64,000 bases of DNA from Myxocyprinus asiaticus (lineage: Eukaryota; Chordata; Actinopteri; Cypriniformes; Catostomidae), in the NCBI RefSeq assembly GCF_019703515.2, contig NC_059365.1, forward strand, positions 39,694,001 through 39,758,000, read 5' to 3'. The notes under the pieces were generated by a model. It ran no database searches. It worked only from the letters and a program-made list of their open reading frames with translations, and was not told the DNA's origin. Below, piece after piece: positions 21,344 to 36,300 of the stretch. The translations under genes were made by a program, and so were the position numbers. The stretch's first letter is position 1. Every line of letters starts with the position of its first letter.

Positions 21344-24300
21344 ATGTGGAGACTGAAAAGCATCCGCCACAAAGCAAGCCGATCTGCCAAAGATTTAGAC
21401 GAGTTTAAACAGAAGAAAAGAGAGTTTGAGAAAGGTGTGAGTGTGTGTGTGTTTGTCTCTCATGGCAAATTTTTACATTACGTCATGTTTGTATTGATTT
21501 GAATGTTCATAATATATTATTATGATTATAATATGATAATATATGTGTATTCTTTCATAGCACTTAGACAGGCGAGGAGAGACAGACAGCTCATCAGTAA
21601 GAGACTTCTGCAGAATGAGGATGATGAAGAAGAAGTCTCAATGGAAACAAGCTCCGCCCCTCTGTCACTGGAACAGGTAACTCACCAGAGATGCTCATTT
21701 TGTTTCTGTACTAGGCTGTATACTGCATGTATTGAAGAGGAAGACCGCTCTGTCTCAACCTTTTAAAATGCCCCTGTTTTTACTGTTTGTTGTTTATATA
21801 ACATCAGGTCAGAGAGATGATACGTGGAGTCCAGTGTGGTGTCGAGGAGAAGGCAGCTCATTTGGCATCTTTAAGAAAAGCACTAAGAAACCCTGACACA
21901 CAACTCACTTTCATCAAGTATGACTTCAAAATCAGGACAGAGCTTATTTAACTTATTCTATGATTACACTTTGATCAAGGCTAACTAATTTTACTTTTAG
22001 GAAATGGGTGATGATCATGAAAACAGATCAGAGTTCTATTTCACCCCAGAGAAAAAAATGACAGTGACATGACAATTAAGCACATTTCCCCATCAGTTCT
22101 AAAAACTGTAATACATCTGGATGTTTTTCTTTGTTTGTAGTTTTCATTATTCTCAGTGGTGATTATGATTAGAACATCATTACTGGTGACTGGACACTAA
22201 TATATTATTATTATTATTACTTTTAGTATAACAAATACTACAAAGTAGGGATGTCCTGATACCAGAATCGGGTCCATTACCGCGCTCATGTAGTATCGTA
22301 AAAATGCGCTGATAACAAAAACCGATACCATCTAACATACGAATGTCATCGTGGGAACATTCAGCGCACAAATTAAATTGATGTCATCTCCTAGCGTGAT
22401 TATTGAACCGCAAAGGCTGCGTTTTAATGAGATAGTTTGCATGTGCTGCGCGCTTCAAAGAGAATAGATCTTATTTTAAGAATGTTTGAATGTAAATGTG
22501 AAGCCGGCTGCTCATACCAGGGAGCTCTAAAACACCATCATGAGCATCACATGCTCTGTTTGTAGCAGATGACAGCAAGCAGAGCCCTAATACACTATGT
22601 AGCGTGAGGCACATACAGACTTAATATTTATTTAATTAAATAGCAGCCTTTTGCGGTTTAATAATCACATTGGGTCATGTAATGTCTGGCTTTTCCTGAA
22701 GTGAGAAGCTACATGAAAACGATGTAACAATGCAAAAAATCTTAATGCTTCTCAAATTAGGCTTAATTTTCTTTATGAAAATGATTAGTATTATTATTGT
22801 TGTTGTTGTTATATTGTACTTTATATTTATTTATTTAGTTGATTTTCAGGTGAAATATGACCTGGACAGAGTTCGTGAGACTTTCTTTGAATTGCTGTTT
22901 TTATATCAAATGCAAGATGCACTTCATACTCTGTATGCCATTTTCCTTACAAAAAAACATAACCCATATAACACCTAAACTAAACTAAAAATTTAGTTTG
23001 ACTTTTTGTTTATTGTTCCTTAATAGTAATTTAAAATTATATTAATACCAAGAATTTAGTGCGAAGAAAATTGAAAATTAATGATTATGTTGGCTTGATG
23101 AAGCCAACATACTGTTATTCTACAAATTTTGTTCAGGGTTTTTTCAAAATCCTTAAACCAAGACCAAAAAGTTTAACACTAATTTCTCCTAGAGCTTTTA
23201 AGCTACATCCACCAAATTTGATACAGACCATCAGATTGTTCTGGAATAGTGTGTTATGTCTTTTTGATTTTATCAGATTTAGGGTTTTCACATAGCAGAT
23301 TATCAAAAATCAAAAAATCCCATAGATTTACATTGACAGAATTTTCAAATGGGCCAACAGAATGCCTGTTAAAGGGATAATTCACCCAAAAATGAAAATA
23401 CAGCCTGTGTTGTTATAACCCCATATGACTTTCTTTCTTTTTCTTAACACAAAGGGAGAAATTGGGAAAAAATGTGTGTTCAGTGATGTCATACAATGGC
23501 AGTTTATGGTGACCACCTCCTCAAGATTCAAAAGAACGCAAAAGTATAATTCAGAAGTCTAATAATTTATTCCATGAGACTCATGATTGTTATGAAAGCA
23601 TACAATAAGGTTTGGTGAGAAACAAACTGAAATCTAATGTATTATTTAGTGAAAATTTTCACTGACCGTTGATCTCCTGTGCACGCTTATGATAGGGCAC
23701 GCAAGCAACTGTTCACGCAGCCCCTCACGCAACATTGGGGGGTTCAAGCGAAAACTCACTTTGTTTATCTAAAATCAGGTCCTCCACAGCGATAGTGACA
23801 ACAGAACACAACACAGCTGCACAAAAACCAGAGAACAGAACTTACTAAACATGTCTGAAGAGTATGTAGTCGAAGAATTGATGCATTTCTATGCCCAGTC
23901 TTATTTGTTTAAATGGAGTACTCTGAAATCAAAAAGAAACGAAGAGCAGGCTACAGGCAGCCACAGTCACACCGTGTCCTAACCTTACGTCAAACCACAT
24001 GCGATAAAAGGTATATTTTCTAAGTTAATTAGAGTGTTTGTCCAAAACAGCTGTGATGAGTGATGGTACATTCTTTCGATCGCTTGTTTTCTATTTTTGG
24101 CATCACACGAGTAACCGTCCACTGTGAACTGGCACCGGTCCAAAAACTTCAAAAAAATAAGGCTGGGCATAGAAATGCATCAATTCTTCAGCTACAAACT
24201 CTTCAGACAGGTTTAGTAAGTTCTGTTTTTGTGCAGCTGTGTTGTGTTCTGTTTTCACTATCGCTGTGGAGGACCTGTTTTTAGATAAACAAAACAAGTT

Positions 24301-27300
24301 TTTGCTTGAACACCCCAATGTCGTGAGGGGGGCTGCGTGAACTGTTGATCTCGTGCACTGTCATGAATGTGCACAGGAGATCAACAGTCAGTGAACATTT
24401 TTAATAAATAACACATTCGATTTAGGATTGATTATCACCAAATCATATCATATGCTTTCATAACAATCATGAGTGTCATGGAATAATTTATTAGACTTCT
24501 GAATTATACTTTTGCGTTTTTTTGAAGCTTGAAGAGGTGGTCACCATAAACTGCCACTGCATGATATCACTGAGCACAATTTTTTTTTGTGTGAAGAAAA
24601 AGAAGGAAAGTCATATAGGGTTATAACAACACAGGGGTGAGTTAACAATGACTGAATTTTCATTTTTGGGTGAACTATCCCTTTAATTCAAACTTTAAAA
24701 GTTTTTAAACTTTTAAAACTAGTTTAAACTTTCCGACAAGGCTTCATTAAGCCAGCATTAAAGTTTGTTTTGTCAAACTTTACCTGTCTAGTTTTAAAAT
24801 TGATATTTATAAAATTCCAGTTTGCTGTGATTTCACTGTTAGCTGTATTGTACAGTCACATATTCTCACAAATGCAGTGCTAAAGGAAGTGTGTGTGTGT
24901 GGGTTTTTTTTTATTATTTATTTATTTATTTATTTTTAGATCAGAGAACAGTATGCATATGTTGGTGGGACAGCTCAGTGGTCATAATGCCCAGTGTCAG
25001 CTGGAAGCAGCACGCTGTCTCCACGAGCTGTCTCACTCTCCTCACCCCAGTGTTGGTCAGGCCTGTCTGCCTGCTGGCCCGTATCTCCTCACCTACCTCT
25101 CTGGTCAGAGCACCAAGTTAATGGTCAGTGTGTTACATGCTTTAAAGTCAATACTAGTGGGATGCAGAAGACTTCATTGAGTTTTTGTTCTCATTCTTTC
25201 CTTTAGGAACTCTGTTTATACACACTAGGAAACCTGTGTCCTGACAGCGCTTTAGTTAGAGAGAAGCTCCTGGCTCAGGGAATGGTTTCTGCCCTGACAA
25301 ACTGCTTTCAGGTAAGTTTTTATCTAGATTGTTAACAATATATCATCACTTTAAGGTTTAAATCAGGAGCTGGATAAAAAACTTGAAAAAATGAAAAGTG
25401 AGAGAGCTTGATTTCTGCTGGTTTCACCTCAACGGAAACTCTGACTGTGTATGAATAGGATTGTTTCTCTGCTCTAGAATCAGAGGTATAATCTGGCTGT
25501 TGTGGAGGCAGTTGGCTTTACTTTATCTCAGCTGCTGCAGGCCAAAGATGCAACTGAACAAATCATCCCGTAAGTTATCTTCCTAGAGCGTTTTATTAAC
25601 TTCCCATGTTAGTTTGAAATACTTTTGAAGTCTTTTTAACTGAAAATGTTGGCACACTGAAATTGATAAGATATAATATAATGAAATACTGAGTGTTTCA
25701 TGACAAATAATGTGATGATCTATTGTATTGTATTGTATTTTAAATCCCTAAGAGCAGTCATGGCTTCTGGAATAATCCCTCATTTGATCTCAGCGTTAAC
25801 TCCAGATGCAGAGTTTGGGTTTGGACCGGCGTTTGAGTGTGCATGGTGTTTGCACTATTTAGTCAGCAGGTGTGGTGGCCTTTTCAGCTTACATAAAAAC
25901 TTGTTACTCAACAGTTCCAGAAAATAATGGAGAATGGTTCTAAACCTGTTTGTAGCATATTGTCCCATTCTGTTAGATTATATCAATTATCCTTTGACCT
26001 TTATTGAAATGAAAGATTGATGCCTGCAGGGTTGAAATATGACATTGATGTTCTGGTTTGCAGTAATGTGGATAACTCAATGCTGCTCTCTGAAGGGGCC
26101 CTCTCGCAGTGCACTGCTGTTTTAATAAAACTAGGAGGTGCTGTTGCTCAAGGAAACCTTTTGGATGGAATGGAGCTGGTCAGTCATCACAGAGATTTAT
26201 TGCCTAATTTACAAATACACTTTCCATCTGGATTAGAATCAAAATCATTTTATGATCAAAAGAACATGCAAGACACTCAATTACCCATTGTATAACACAT
26301 TTATTTTTTTGAGACAACGCATATCAACAGACCAACTGCTTTGGTCAGGGCATCCAAGAAACACACCAGTATCATATTAAAGTGATGGCAACAGCCAGTG
26401 AATTTCAATCATTAATCAATCATTCAATCAATCATGAGCATATTCACACCCACATAACATAGTACAAATAAATACATTTAAAAAAAAAAATACAATTACA
26501 TTGTAGGCTACACAAAAAATCCCAAAACAGGCAATTGAAATCCACAATGATTAAACAAATATTAGAAATCTAAAATTCATATAATTAGTACACATTGGAT
26601 AAACTGTCACAATATCAAAAAATCTAATCTGAAGAGTACACATTAAATCCCCAATCAGTCCAATAGTACAGTGTTTTAAAGGGGTCATGACATAATCTTT
26701 TTATTATTATTATTATAAAAATTAGATTCACATATAATTCTTTGTGCCAAAAAAGTAATTTATGATCATTTTCTACTTATTCACTGTCCCTCTGTCTGAA
26801 ACGCTCGGTTTTGCCCTAAGCGCCTCCTTTAAACTTCAACGTAAACACCAACTGTTATGATTGGCTAACATCATGCAGCCCCTTGAAGACAGCTATATAT
26901 ATTTGAAATTCGGAAGAGAATGAACCAGCTGCACAACAATACAAAACTAATTTTCAGGGTTTACACATAACGCACACCCAACACATTGCATCCGAATGTA
27001 TCCAACTGTTCACTCAAGCACATCAGCACCATAAACTATAAATATCAAACATTCATGACTTAAGAAACAATCATGAATGGAACTGGTCTCTTACGGTTTT
27101 GCGATTGGGTCCAATAGTGTTTTTAACTGCCCCATCTTTCAATAACAGTTCCTTTGCAAAGCTTGAATAATATTGTGACTACTTTACAAGCAATCCACAC
27201 TGATATGATCCAGAAACACATATAATACCCGCTGAAAAGAACCAAACACATATTCAGTCCATGCTAAAATACTGTATGCTGAACACATGATCTAATGCAT

Positions 27301-30300
27301 GGTGAAACATGTGGCACACACATATCCTGTACTGATGCGATCAGGAACTTTGTTAAACTTCAGCTGCTCTTTCCTGATGTTTGGGTGCTTCAACAGAGGC
27401 CAAAGTAGAGATGCTGGTCTTCACAGGTGCGAAATCTCACATCTTCTACCATCTGTTTTCTCTTGACGAGACGCGGTTCTCCTAGCCAGCGGCAGCATTG
27501 GAATGGAGCAGAACAGACGTGTTTTTAAAAGTTGAGCTTTTACTGCTCTTAAAACGTGGCACACCAGGATGCATTTATACTCAAAACAGCAAAACGCAGA
27601 ATAGGGGTCTCCTTTTAAGAGTTATAACTTGACATTGCATCTTTTAAAAGTGGCGCGAGATGCATGATAATGGTTGAAGAAGTTTGTCCATTGCATGTTT
27701 ATGTAGAAAAACGTTAAAAAAATAGTCCAGATGGGCACAAGGTGTCCTGCGTAAGTCCCCTTTGATGTGCAGGATGTTTAGACCCACCTGTCTTGTTCTC
27801 CTCTTCACCTTTCTGACTGAGTGCCAGTGGACGGGCCATAGGTGCGATGATGTAAAAGTAGGCATTGATAACTTGTCTGTAGAGGCAGTCATGTGCTGAT
27901 GTTTTCATCTGTGTGATGTCACAAATTAGGGAAAATCCAAATGAGCCATTTTTGAAGCTTGGTTTAAATAAATGGTCTTTTTTTATTAAGGAGGAAGTTT
28001 GTTTTTATAGTACAATGACCTCATATGTCAAAAGATCAAGAAAAAAATTATTCCTCATGTCATGACCCCTTTAGAGGATAAATAGTGCACATTGAAAAAT
28101 GACAAATAGACTAGACTCTCTTAAAGCATTTTTATATGAAATCACATCATTTTTAGAGGTATATCGATTATCGATTTTACCGATAAACTCTTTGGGACTA
28201 TTGGTTATTGGCAAAAATGTATGCCAATTTATAGAGGTCGACCAATAGTGGATTTTACAGATACCGATACTGATTAATTTTCCACCACCTTAGTTATCGA
28301 TATCTGCAAAATCCTCTATCGGCCTCAAATCATTTTATATTAGGTTCTTAAATGAAATACAAATCAATGCCTATATATTGCCTATGCCTACTAATAATTT
28401 TTTTTTTTTTTCAACTTATGATTAAAATACATTTCATGAATCTTTAGGGGGAAAAAAATGCAAATGAAGCCTATTTTTCATTAAAAAATTGGAGTAATTT
28501 TTGTTTGTGATATTAATTTAATTACAGTTAAGCACATACCACCCCACTTTTTTTCATTGCCATAATAATTAATGAAAAATTACCCTGTAATGCAAACAAC
28601 AGGTATAATCGAGCTCTCAGACAAAAATTGACCCTCAAACTGAACAAATGACACTGTTGTTTCAGTAATATGATGGTGTTTGTTCAATTCAAGCTTGAAG
28701 TACCACCTGTTTTCTCCAGGGGGCAGTAAGTGAAACTTCAGCTGTATAGGAAAATCTAATTCTCCCTGTAATGCAAACAACAGGTATAATCGAGCTCTCA
28801 GACAAAAATTGACCCTCAAACTGAACAAATGACACTGTTGTTTCAGTAATATGATGGTGTTTGTTCATCAAAGCACACGTAAGACATGCTAACTCTCATC
28901 CTCTGAAAAACTTTCTGTCAGAGGAATCTTACCTTCTTCTCTCTGGACCATGACTTTGGTTTTTGCTGTGCAGCTCATTTGGCCTCTCTTGCGTTGCCTT
29001 GGTAACCTGCTGGTGAGTGGAGGGTGTGATGTAATGCCAGAGGACACTCGTCTCCTCGCCGCCCTGTGTGTCTTCAGCCAGGCTTATCTTCACCCTCACC
29101 CGGCTCTGTGTAGAGAGAGCCTGTGGACCCTCAACAACCTCACCGGTGAGCAGGACACATTTAAGATGTGACATAATTTTCCTACCCAATTAACTCCAAC
29201 TAAAATAAACTTGTGTTTGATTGGAGAAAACGGCATTCTCAGAATTTAAAGTATGACTGTGATACATGATTTTATTTTTCTTAGCTGGTTCCAGTGTGTT
29301 TTGTTCTGGTCTGCTGCTCCTTAAACTAGTTCCTGTGTTAATTCAGCTTCTGTCTTTCTCTAAAGGAATCAACTCTATGGTGAGTAATGTGCAAGCATAT
29401 ATGTATATATGCATTAGGCTAATATACAATAAAATAAAATATATTATTAGGCTGTCACATGAAAAAATGATGGGGTATAATGACCTTAAACTGATCCATA
29501 TTAAAGTAACTTTTTTTTGTAACTAATTATCTTTTCAAGAATTTTTGGAAATTGTCTCTGCTTGTTTTGTAATACAGGGCTTAACAATAAGATTTTTTTG
29601 GGCTAGTAGTTCAGATTTTTACTTTCCCTGCCAACAATTTCACTAGTTATTTTTAGCAACATTCTTTTATATTAGAAAAAAAAAAATTTTTATTAAATGA
29701 TAATGGTAATTTTTATTTATTTTTTATTTTTTAGAAAAAACAGTTGTAATGTAACTGTAATATTTGTTGGAAAACAGTGGCATCCGGTGTAATTATTGAT
29801 TTATTGATTTCTATCAAATGATGAAATCATTATCATTTGTTTATAATTAAAAAAAAATCTCCTTTGTCGATTTAACGTGTTAATTCAGTTTAATTATATA
29901 AAAAATAATGTGTTAAAAAAATTAACACAATTAATCATGTCCCCGGACCGTAATAAGGAATATTCATGAGCAATTCAAGCTTGAAGTACCACCTGTTTTC
30001 TCCAGGGGGCAGTAAGTGAAACTTCAGCTGTATAGGCAACTCGCAGCTTATACAAAGAACAAACCAACAGCAGACAACACAACACGAGGACTCGTTCTTG
30101 CGTTCAAAACACAGCTTGATGGAGCGCTAATCTGAATTTAGGGATCTCAAGATGTGTTTTCTTAAGTATTGAACTATGTTTTACTTGACACTGCGAACTA
30201 AACATGTCATGTTTATGATGCGACACAACCAAAGTGAGACGCTCTAAAAACGTCCATCTGACGCAGGTGTACATTGACGGGTCCTTAGACAAGCCCTCAT

Positions 30301-33300
30301 AATAAATCTTGAACCGATTGACAAATTCAACTGCAAAATGAATTGCTGTGAACTGTAGGCCAATGACTGGCTTATGTTCAATTATATGTAAATAAACAAT
30401 ACATTGGATTCTAGAGCCACTTTTTGTATTGACTTATCAATGCTTAACTCCTCTGCCACAATAATGAATGCATTTTAATTATCTGAATGTTAGTTTTTTA
30501 TAATATATATTCAGATAATTAAAATTCAATAAATTGTGGCAGAGGAGTTTATTTGGAATTATTTAAATATAACTATTTATAATTATCTCATCATTATATA
30601 TTTAATTATTGTTATTTGAGGGGCTTTCTCAGCAAATATTTATATATGCTATTGTGACAAGGTGGAGGGCGTAGCCAGGCCGTGAGGGTGCGTGCATGAC
30701 GCTGAGTTGGCCAATCAGCGGGAGAGGGATAAGGGGAACCAGAGACGCCAGTTTCGAGAGAGAAAGAGACGCACAAAGCTGTCTACGTGTCAATGCGGTG
30801 TGTGCTGAAAAGCAAACTTTTGTGTTCTGCTAAAAAGCGGTGTCTTAATGTGTGACACTGAAAAGTGCAGCAATAAATGTCTGACATGGATTGTTCACCC
30901 GGTCACCACTTCCTCCTTTCCCAAACTGTTACAGTGATTAATTTGATTAATTAATCAGCACACCATGTAATTAATTCGATAAAAATTTTGACAGCTTGAC
31001 AGCTCTATAATCAACATTATGCCACAAATGCTGTTGATTAAGCTTAACTTGTATTGAACCTGGAATATTCCTTTCACTTACTGAGAGGAAATGCAAACTA
31101 TTTCAGAAACTAAATTTCCTCCCTGTCAGGGGCTCCGTAAAAAAACAACTATATACGTAATATTACCTAACTGACAAATTTGCACAAAAATCTATTTATC
31201 ACTGAAAACCAAATAAGTTTGCAAGACATAAAAACACATGTACACGATCATCAAATGCAAGAGTGCAAGTAACAGTTCTGCCAACTGGCCCAAAACACAC
31301 ACCTGTTGAGCCCTGTTGATACTTGTTTGATTCTGATTTATAATTAGATGCTGGATCTCATAGTAAATCACTGTTTGAACAGATTGGTATAAGCACATGA
31401 TTGATTTTATTTTTAGGTTTCTCTTCCTTGTTGTTTCAATTCCAAAATACTCATATTTACTGTCACATCGACATTGTGTTAACGTACACACCCAAATTTC
31501 AGTTCTATCATTCCCTGTATGCTGTCTGTTTTGTAAAAGGTGCTGAGAGTTGTAGGAAATATCGCCCATCATGGCACACACTACTGTGTTGGGTTGACTG
31601 AGGCGGGGCTGCTCACTGCTCTCTGTGCCACGCTGAAGATGGCTGAGCCTGAGGTGGTTACTCTGAGCCTGGAGGTGCTGTACATGCTGCTATACAGCAG
31701 TCCGCAGGTGAACAGAACCAGAACCTGTAAACACTTCACATGTATCACTATATGAAGCTTAGTACTTCCGGTGCTGGTGAGGTCGGCTGCCATCACGACT
31801 GCTCTGACCACAGTTTGCTTTTTTTGCTTTTTTTCTCTTGCACTTAAGTTATTTTAATCTTTCTTACTTCTCACCATGGTTACTATCAATTACGACAGAC
31901 ATACTCTTATCTCTATTGGTCTACAACTTACTCACCCATCGTCATTTTTAACACCGGACCCATGCTGGCCAAGCTAGATTCTAAGGAAGAACAAAGGACG
32001 CGGCCCCGAGGGAAACAAGCCGGTGTCAGGAACAGACTGAGGACTCGCGCCCACCGCGCTCCCCTGCCTAGTATTCTGCTAGCCAATGTTCAGTCACTGA
32101 ACAACAAGCTGGACGACCTCAGGGCCAGGGTTAAGTTCCAAAGGGACCTTAGAGACTGCAACCTCCTCTGCTTCACTGAAACATGGCTGAACCCAGCGAT
32201 TCCGGACCACGCCATCCAGCCGGTCGAGTTCTTTTCGGTTTTTCGCATGGACAGAACAGTGGAGTCAGGGAAGGTGGTGTATGTTTGATGGTTAACAACA
32301 GCTGGTGCGACAGCGTGAGCATTGTTCCTCTCACACGTTCCTGCACACCCAACCTGGAGCTTCTGATAATCAAATGTCGCCCTTTCTACTTTCCTTCGAG
32401 AATCCACCTTGATCATAGTAAGTGCTGTTTATATACCACCTCAGGCGGACACTGACACTGCCTTATGTGAACTGCATGAGGCTCTCGTTGTGCATCAGAC
32501 TCATCACCGGGATGCTGCGCTCATTGTGATGGGGGACTTTAACAGTGCCAAACTTCCACCAACACATTACTTGCCCTACTAGAGGCAACAGGACTCTAGA
32601 TCATTGTTACACCCCATTTAAATAAGGCTACAAAGCACAGTCTCTACCACCGTTTGGGAAATCGGACCATGTTGCCATCTTCCTCATACCTAAATACAAA
32701 CAAAGGCTGAAACAAGAAGCTCCGGTTCAGAGGGATGTCACGCGCAGGATGGACCAATCAATGGCCAATCTGCAAGATGCTTTAGATGACGTAGATTGGG
32801 ACATGTTCCTGCGCAGCTGATCGGGAAATTGGTAGATGATACAGTCTGCAAAACCACCATCAGGATGTTTCCCAACCAGAAGCCGTGGGTGGATAAATCC
32901 ATCCGCGACGGTCTATCATCCCGCACCACTGCCTATAAAGCGGGGCTCACCACCGGGAACATGGACAATTACAAAATCGCATCTTACAACACACGCAGAG
33001 CAGTGAGGGAGGCAAAGCGGCGCTACAGGAAGAAAATGGAGTCACAGTTTCAACAGGGTGGCTCTAGAAGCATGTGGCAGGGACTGAGAACCATAACAGA
33101 CAATAAAACACCATCCCCCAAAATCGCGAATGCTGATGCTTCTCGCGCAGACGAGCTGAACACTTTTTATGCTTGCTTCGAGGCTGCAGTTTACTGAGCT
33201 AACGGTGCTGATAGCGCCAGTAGTGATAACGGCTGCTTGTATGTGGAGAGCATTAACGCTGGAATTAACTAGTGTTCACCATCAGGAAGGCAGCGGGACC

Positions 33301-36300
33301 AGATGGAATCTCAGGTCGGGTCCACAGAGCCTGCGCTGACCAGCTAGCACCAGTGTTCACAGAGATATTCAACCTCTCCCTGGAACAGTCAGTAATTCCA
33401 ACCTGCTTTGAACAGTCCATCATTGTTCCTGTCCCGAAGAAACCCCAACCTTCCTGCCTTAATGATTATCGTCCTGTAGCACTGACCTCAATTGTGATGA
33501 AGTGCTTTGAAAGACTGGTCAGAGGCTTCATCACCTCCTCACTACCTGACACCCTTGATCCCTTACAGTTCGCTTACCATCCAAATTGCTCAATGGACGA
33601 TGCCATCACACATCTTTTCCACACAGTCCTAGATCATCTGGACAAGAGGAAAGGAAATTATGTTAAAATGCTGTTTGTTGATTACAGTTCAGCTTTTAAT
33701 ACTATAATTCCCTCTAAACTCACCACCAAGTTGGAGGACCTAGGATTTAGCCCATCTCTGTGTCAGTGGATCTCCAACTTCCTGACTGACAGGCCACAAG
33801 CAGTAAGGGTGGGCAGACATGTCTGCACTGGAGCCTCCCAGGGTTGTGTTCTAAGCCCCCTGCTGTACTCATTGTACACTTATGACTGTGTGGCCACTTC
33901 CAACTCCACCACCATTGTCAAGTTTGCTGACGACACTGTTGTGGTGGGCCTGATCTCTGATAATGACGAGAGGGCCTATCTGCAGGAGATCAAAGGCCTG
34001 GAGGACTGGTGCCAGGAGAACAACCTTCTTTTGAATGTCAACAAGACAAAGGAGCTGATAGTGGACTTAAGCAACAAAGCAGGCGAAGAACTACCACCCC
34101 ATTATGATCAACGGGGCCACATTGGAGAGAGTGGACAGTTTCTGATATCTTGGCATACACATCTCACACGATCTGACATGGACCTGCCACATTAACACCC
34201 TGGTGAAGAAGGCCTGTCAGCATCTTTACCACCTCAGGGGCTTAAAGGACTTTAAACTGCCCTCTATGGTGCTAAAAAAACTTTTACACCTGTACCATTG
34301 AGAGCATCCTGACAGGAAACATCACAGCCTGATTTTGAAACTGCACAAAACAAGATAGACTGGCTCTACAAAGAGTGGTGCAATCAGCTGAGCGCATCAC
34401 CCACATCAAACTCCCTGACCTGCAGTCCATCTACAGCAAACGATGCTGGACCAAAGCCAGGAAGATCATGAAAGACCTCAGCCATCCTAATAATGGACTC
34501 TTCTCTTTGTTGCAGTCAGGGAAACGCTTCCACTCCCTGATGGCCAAAACAGAGAGAATGAGAAGGAGCTTCTTTCCTCAGGCCATCCGTGTCCTGAACC
34601 AAGGACAACACCAGGACTAGTTTCACTATTCAACACCACACACTTGAAGCAATATTACATTCTGCATTATCATTATTATACAGGTGCATCTCAATAAATT
34701 AGAATGCCGTGGAAAATTTCATTTATTTCAGCAATTCAACAACTCAAATTGTGATGATTTTGGCTCACATTTAACAAAAACCCACCAATTCACTATCTCA
34801 AAAAATTAGAATACATCATAAGACCAATAAAAAAAACATTTTTAGTGAATTGTTGGCCTTCTGGAAAGTATGTTCATTTACTGTATATGTACTCAATACT
34901 TGGTAGGGGCTCCTTTTGCTTTAATTACTGCCTCAATTCAGCGTGGCATGGAGGTGATCAGTTTGTGGCACTGCTGAGGTGGTATGGAAGCCCAGGTTTC
35001 TTTGACAGTGGCCTTCAGCTCATCTGCATTTTTTGGTCTCTTGTTTCTCATTTTCCTCTTGACAATACCCCATAGATTCTCTATGGGGTTCAGGTCTGGT
35101 GAGTTTGCTGGCCAGTCAAGCACACCAACACCATGGTCATTTAACCAACTTTTGGTGCTTTTGGCAGTGTGGGCAGGTGCCAAATCCTGCTGGAAAATTA
35201 AATCAGCATCTTTGAAAAGCTGGTCAGCAGAAGGAAGCATGAAGTGCTCCAAAATTTCTTGGTAAACGTGTGCAGTGACTTTGGTTTTCAAAAAACACAA
35301 TGGACCAACACCAGCAGATGACATTGCACCCCAAACCATCACAGACTGTGGAAACTTAACACTTCAAGCAACTTGGGCTATGAGCTTCTCCACCCTTCCT
35401 CCAGACTCTAGGACCTTGGTTTCCAAATGAAATACAAAACTTGCTCTCATCTGAAAAGAGGACTTTGGACCACTGGGCAACAGTCCAGTTCTTCTTCTCC
35501 TTAGACCAGGTAAGACGCCTCTGATGTTGTCTGTGGTTCAGGAGTGGCTTAACAAGGGGAATAGGACAACTGTAGCCAAATTCCTTGACATGTCTGTGTG
35601 TGGTGGCTCTTGATGCCTTGACCCCAGCCTCAGTCCATTCCTTGTGAAGTTCACCCAAATTCTTGAATCGATTTTGCTTGACAATCCTCATAAAGCTGTG
35701 GTTCTCTCGGTTGGTTGTGCATCTTTTTCTTCCACACTTTTTCCTTCCACTCAACTTTTTGTTAACATGCTTGGACACAGCACTCTGTGAACAGCCAGCT
35801 TCTTTGGCAATGAATGTTTGTGGCTTACCCTCCTTGTGAAGGGTGTCAATGATTGTCTTCTGGACAACTGTCAGATCAGCAGTCTTCCCCATGATTGTGT
35901 AGCCTAGTGAACCAAACTGAGAGACCATTTTGAAGGCTCAGGAAACCTTTGCAGGTGTTTTGTGTTGATTAGCTGATTGGCATGTCACCATATTCTAATT
36001 TTTTGAGATAGTGAATTGGTGGGTTTTTGTTAAATGTGAGCCAAAATCATCACAATTAAAAGAACCAAAGACTTAAACTACTTCAGTCTATGTGCATTAA
36101 ATTTATTTAATACACGAGTTTCACAATTTGAGTTGAATTACTGAAATAAATGAACTTTTCCACGACATTCTAATTTATTGAGATGCACCTGTACATCTAC
36201 AACATCACCTCTATAACATCAGCCTGTTGCAGGTCAACATTACTGCACAATTGCACTTTTTTTACTACCTTGCACAATGTACATATCGCCAGTCAAACTG

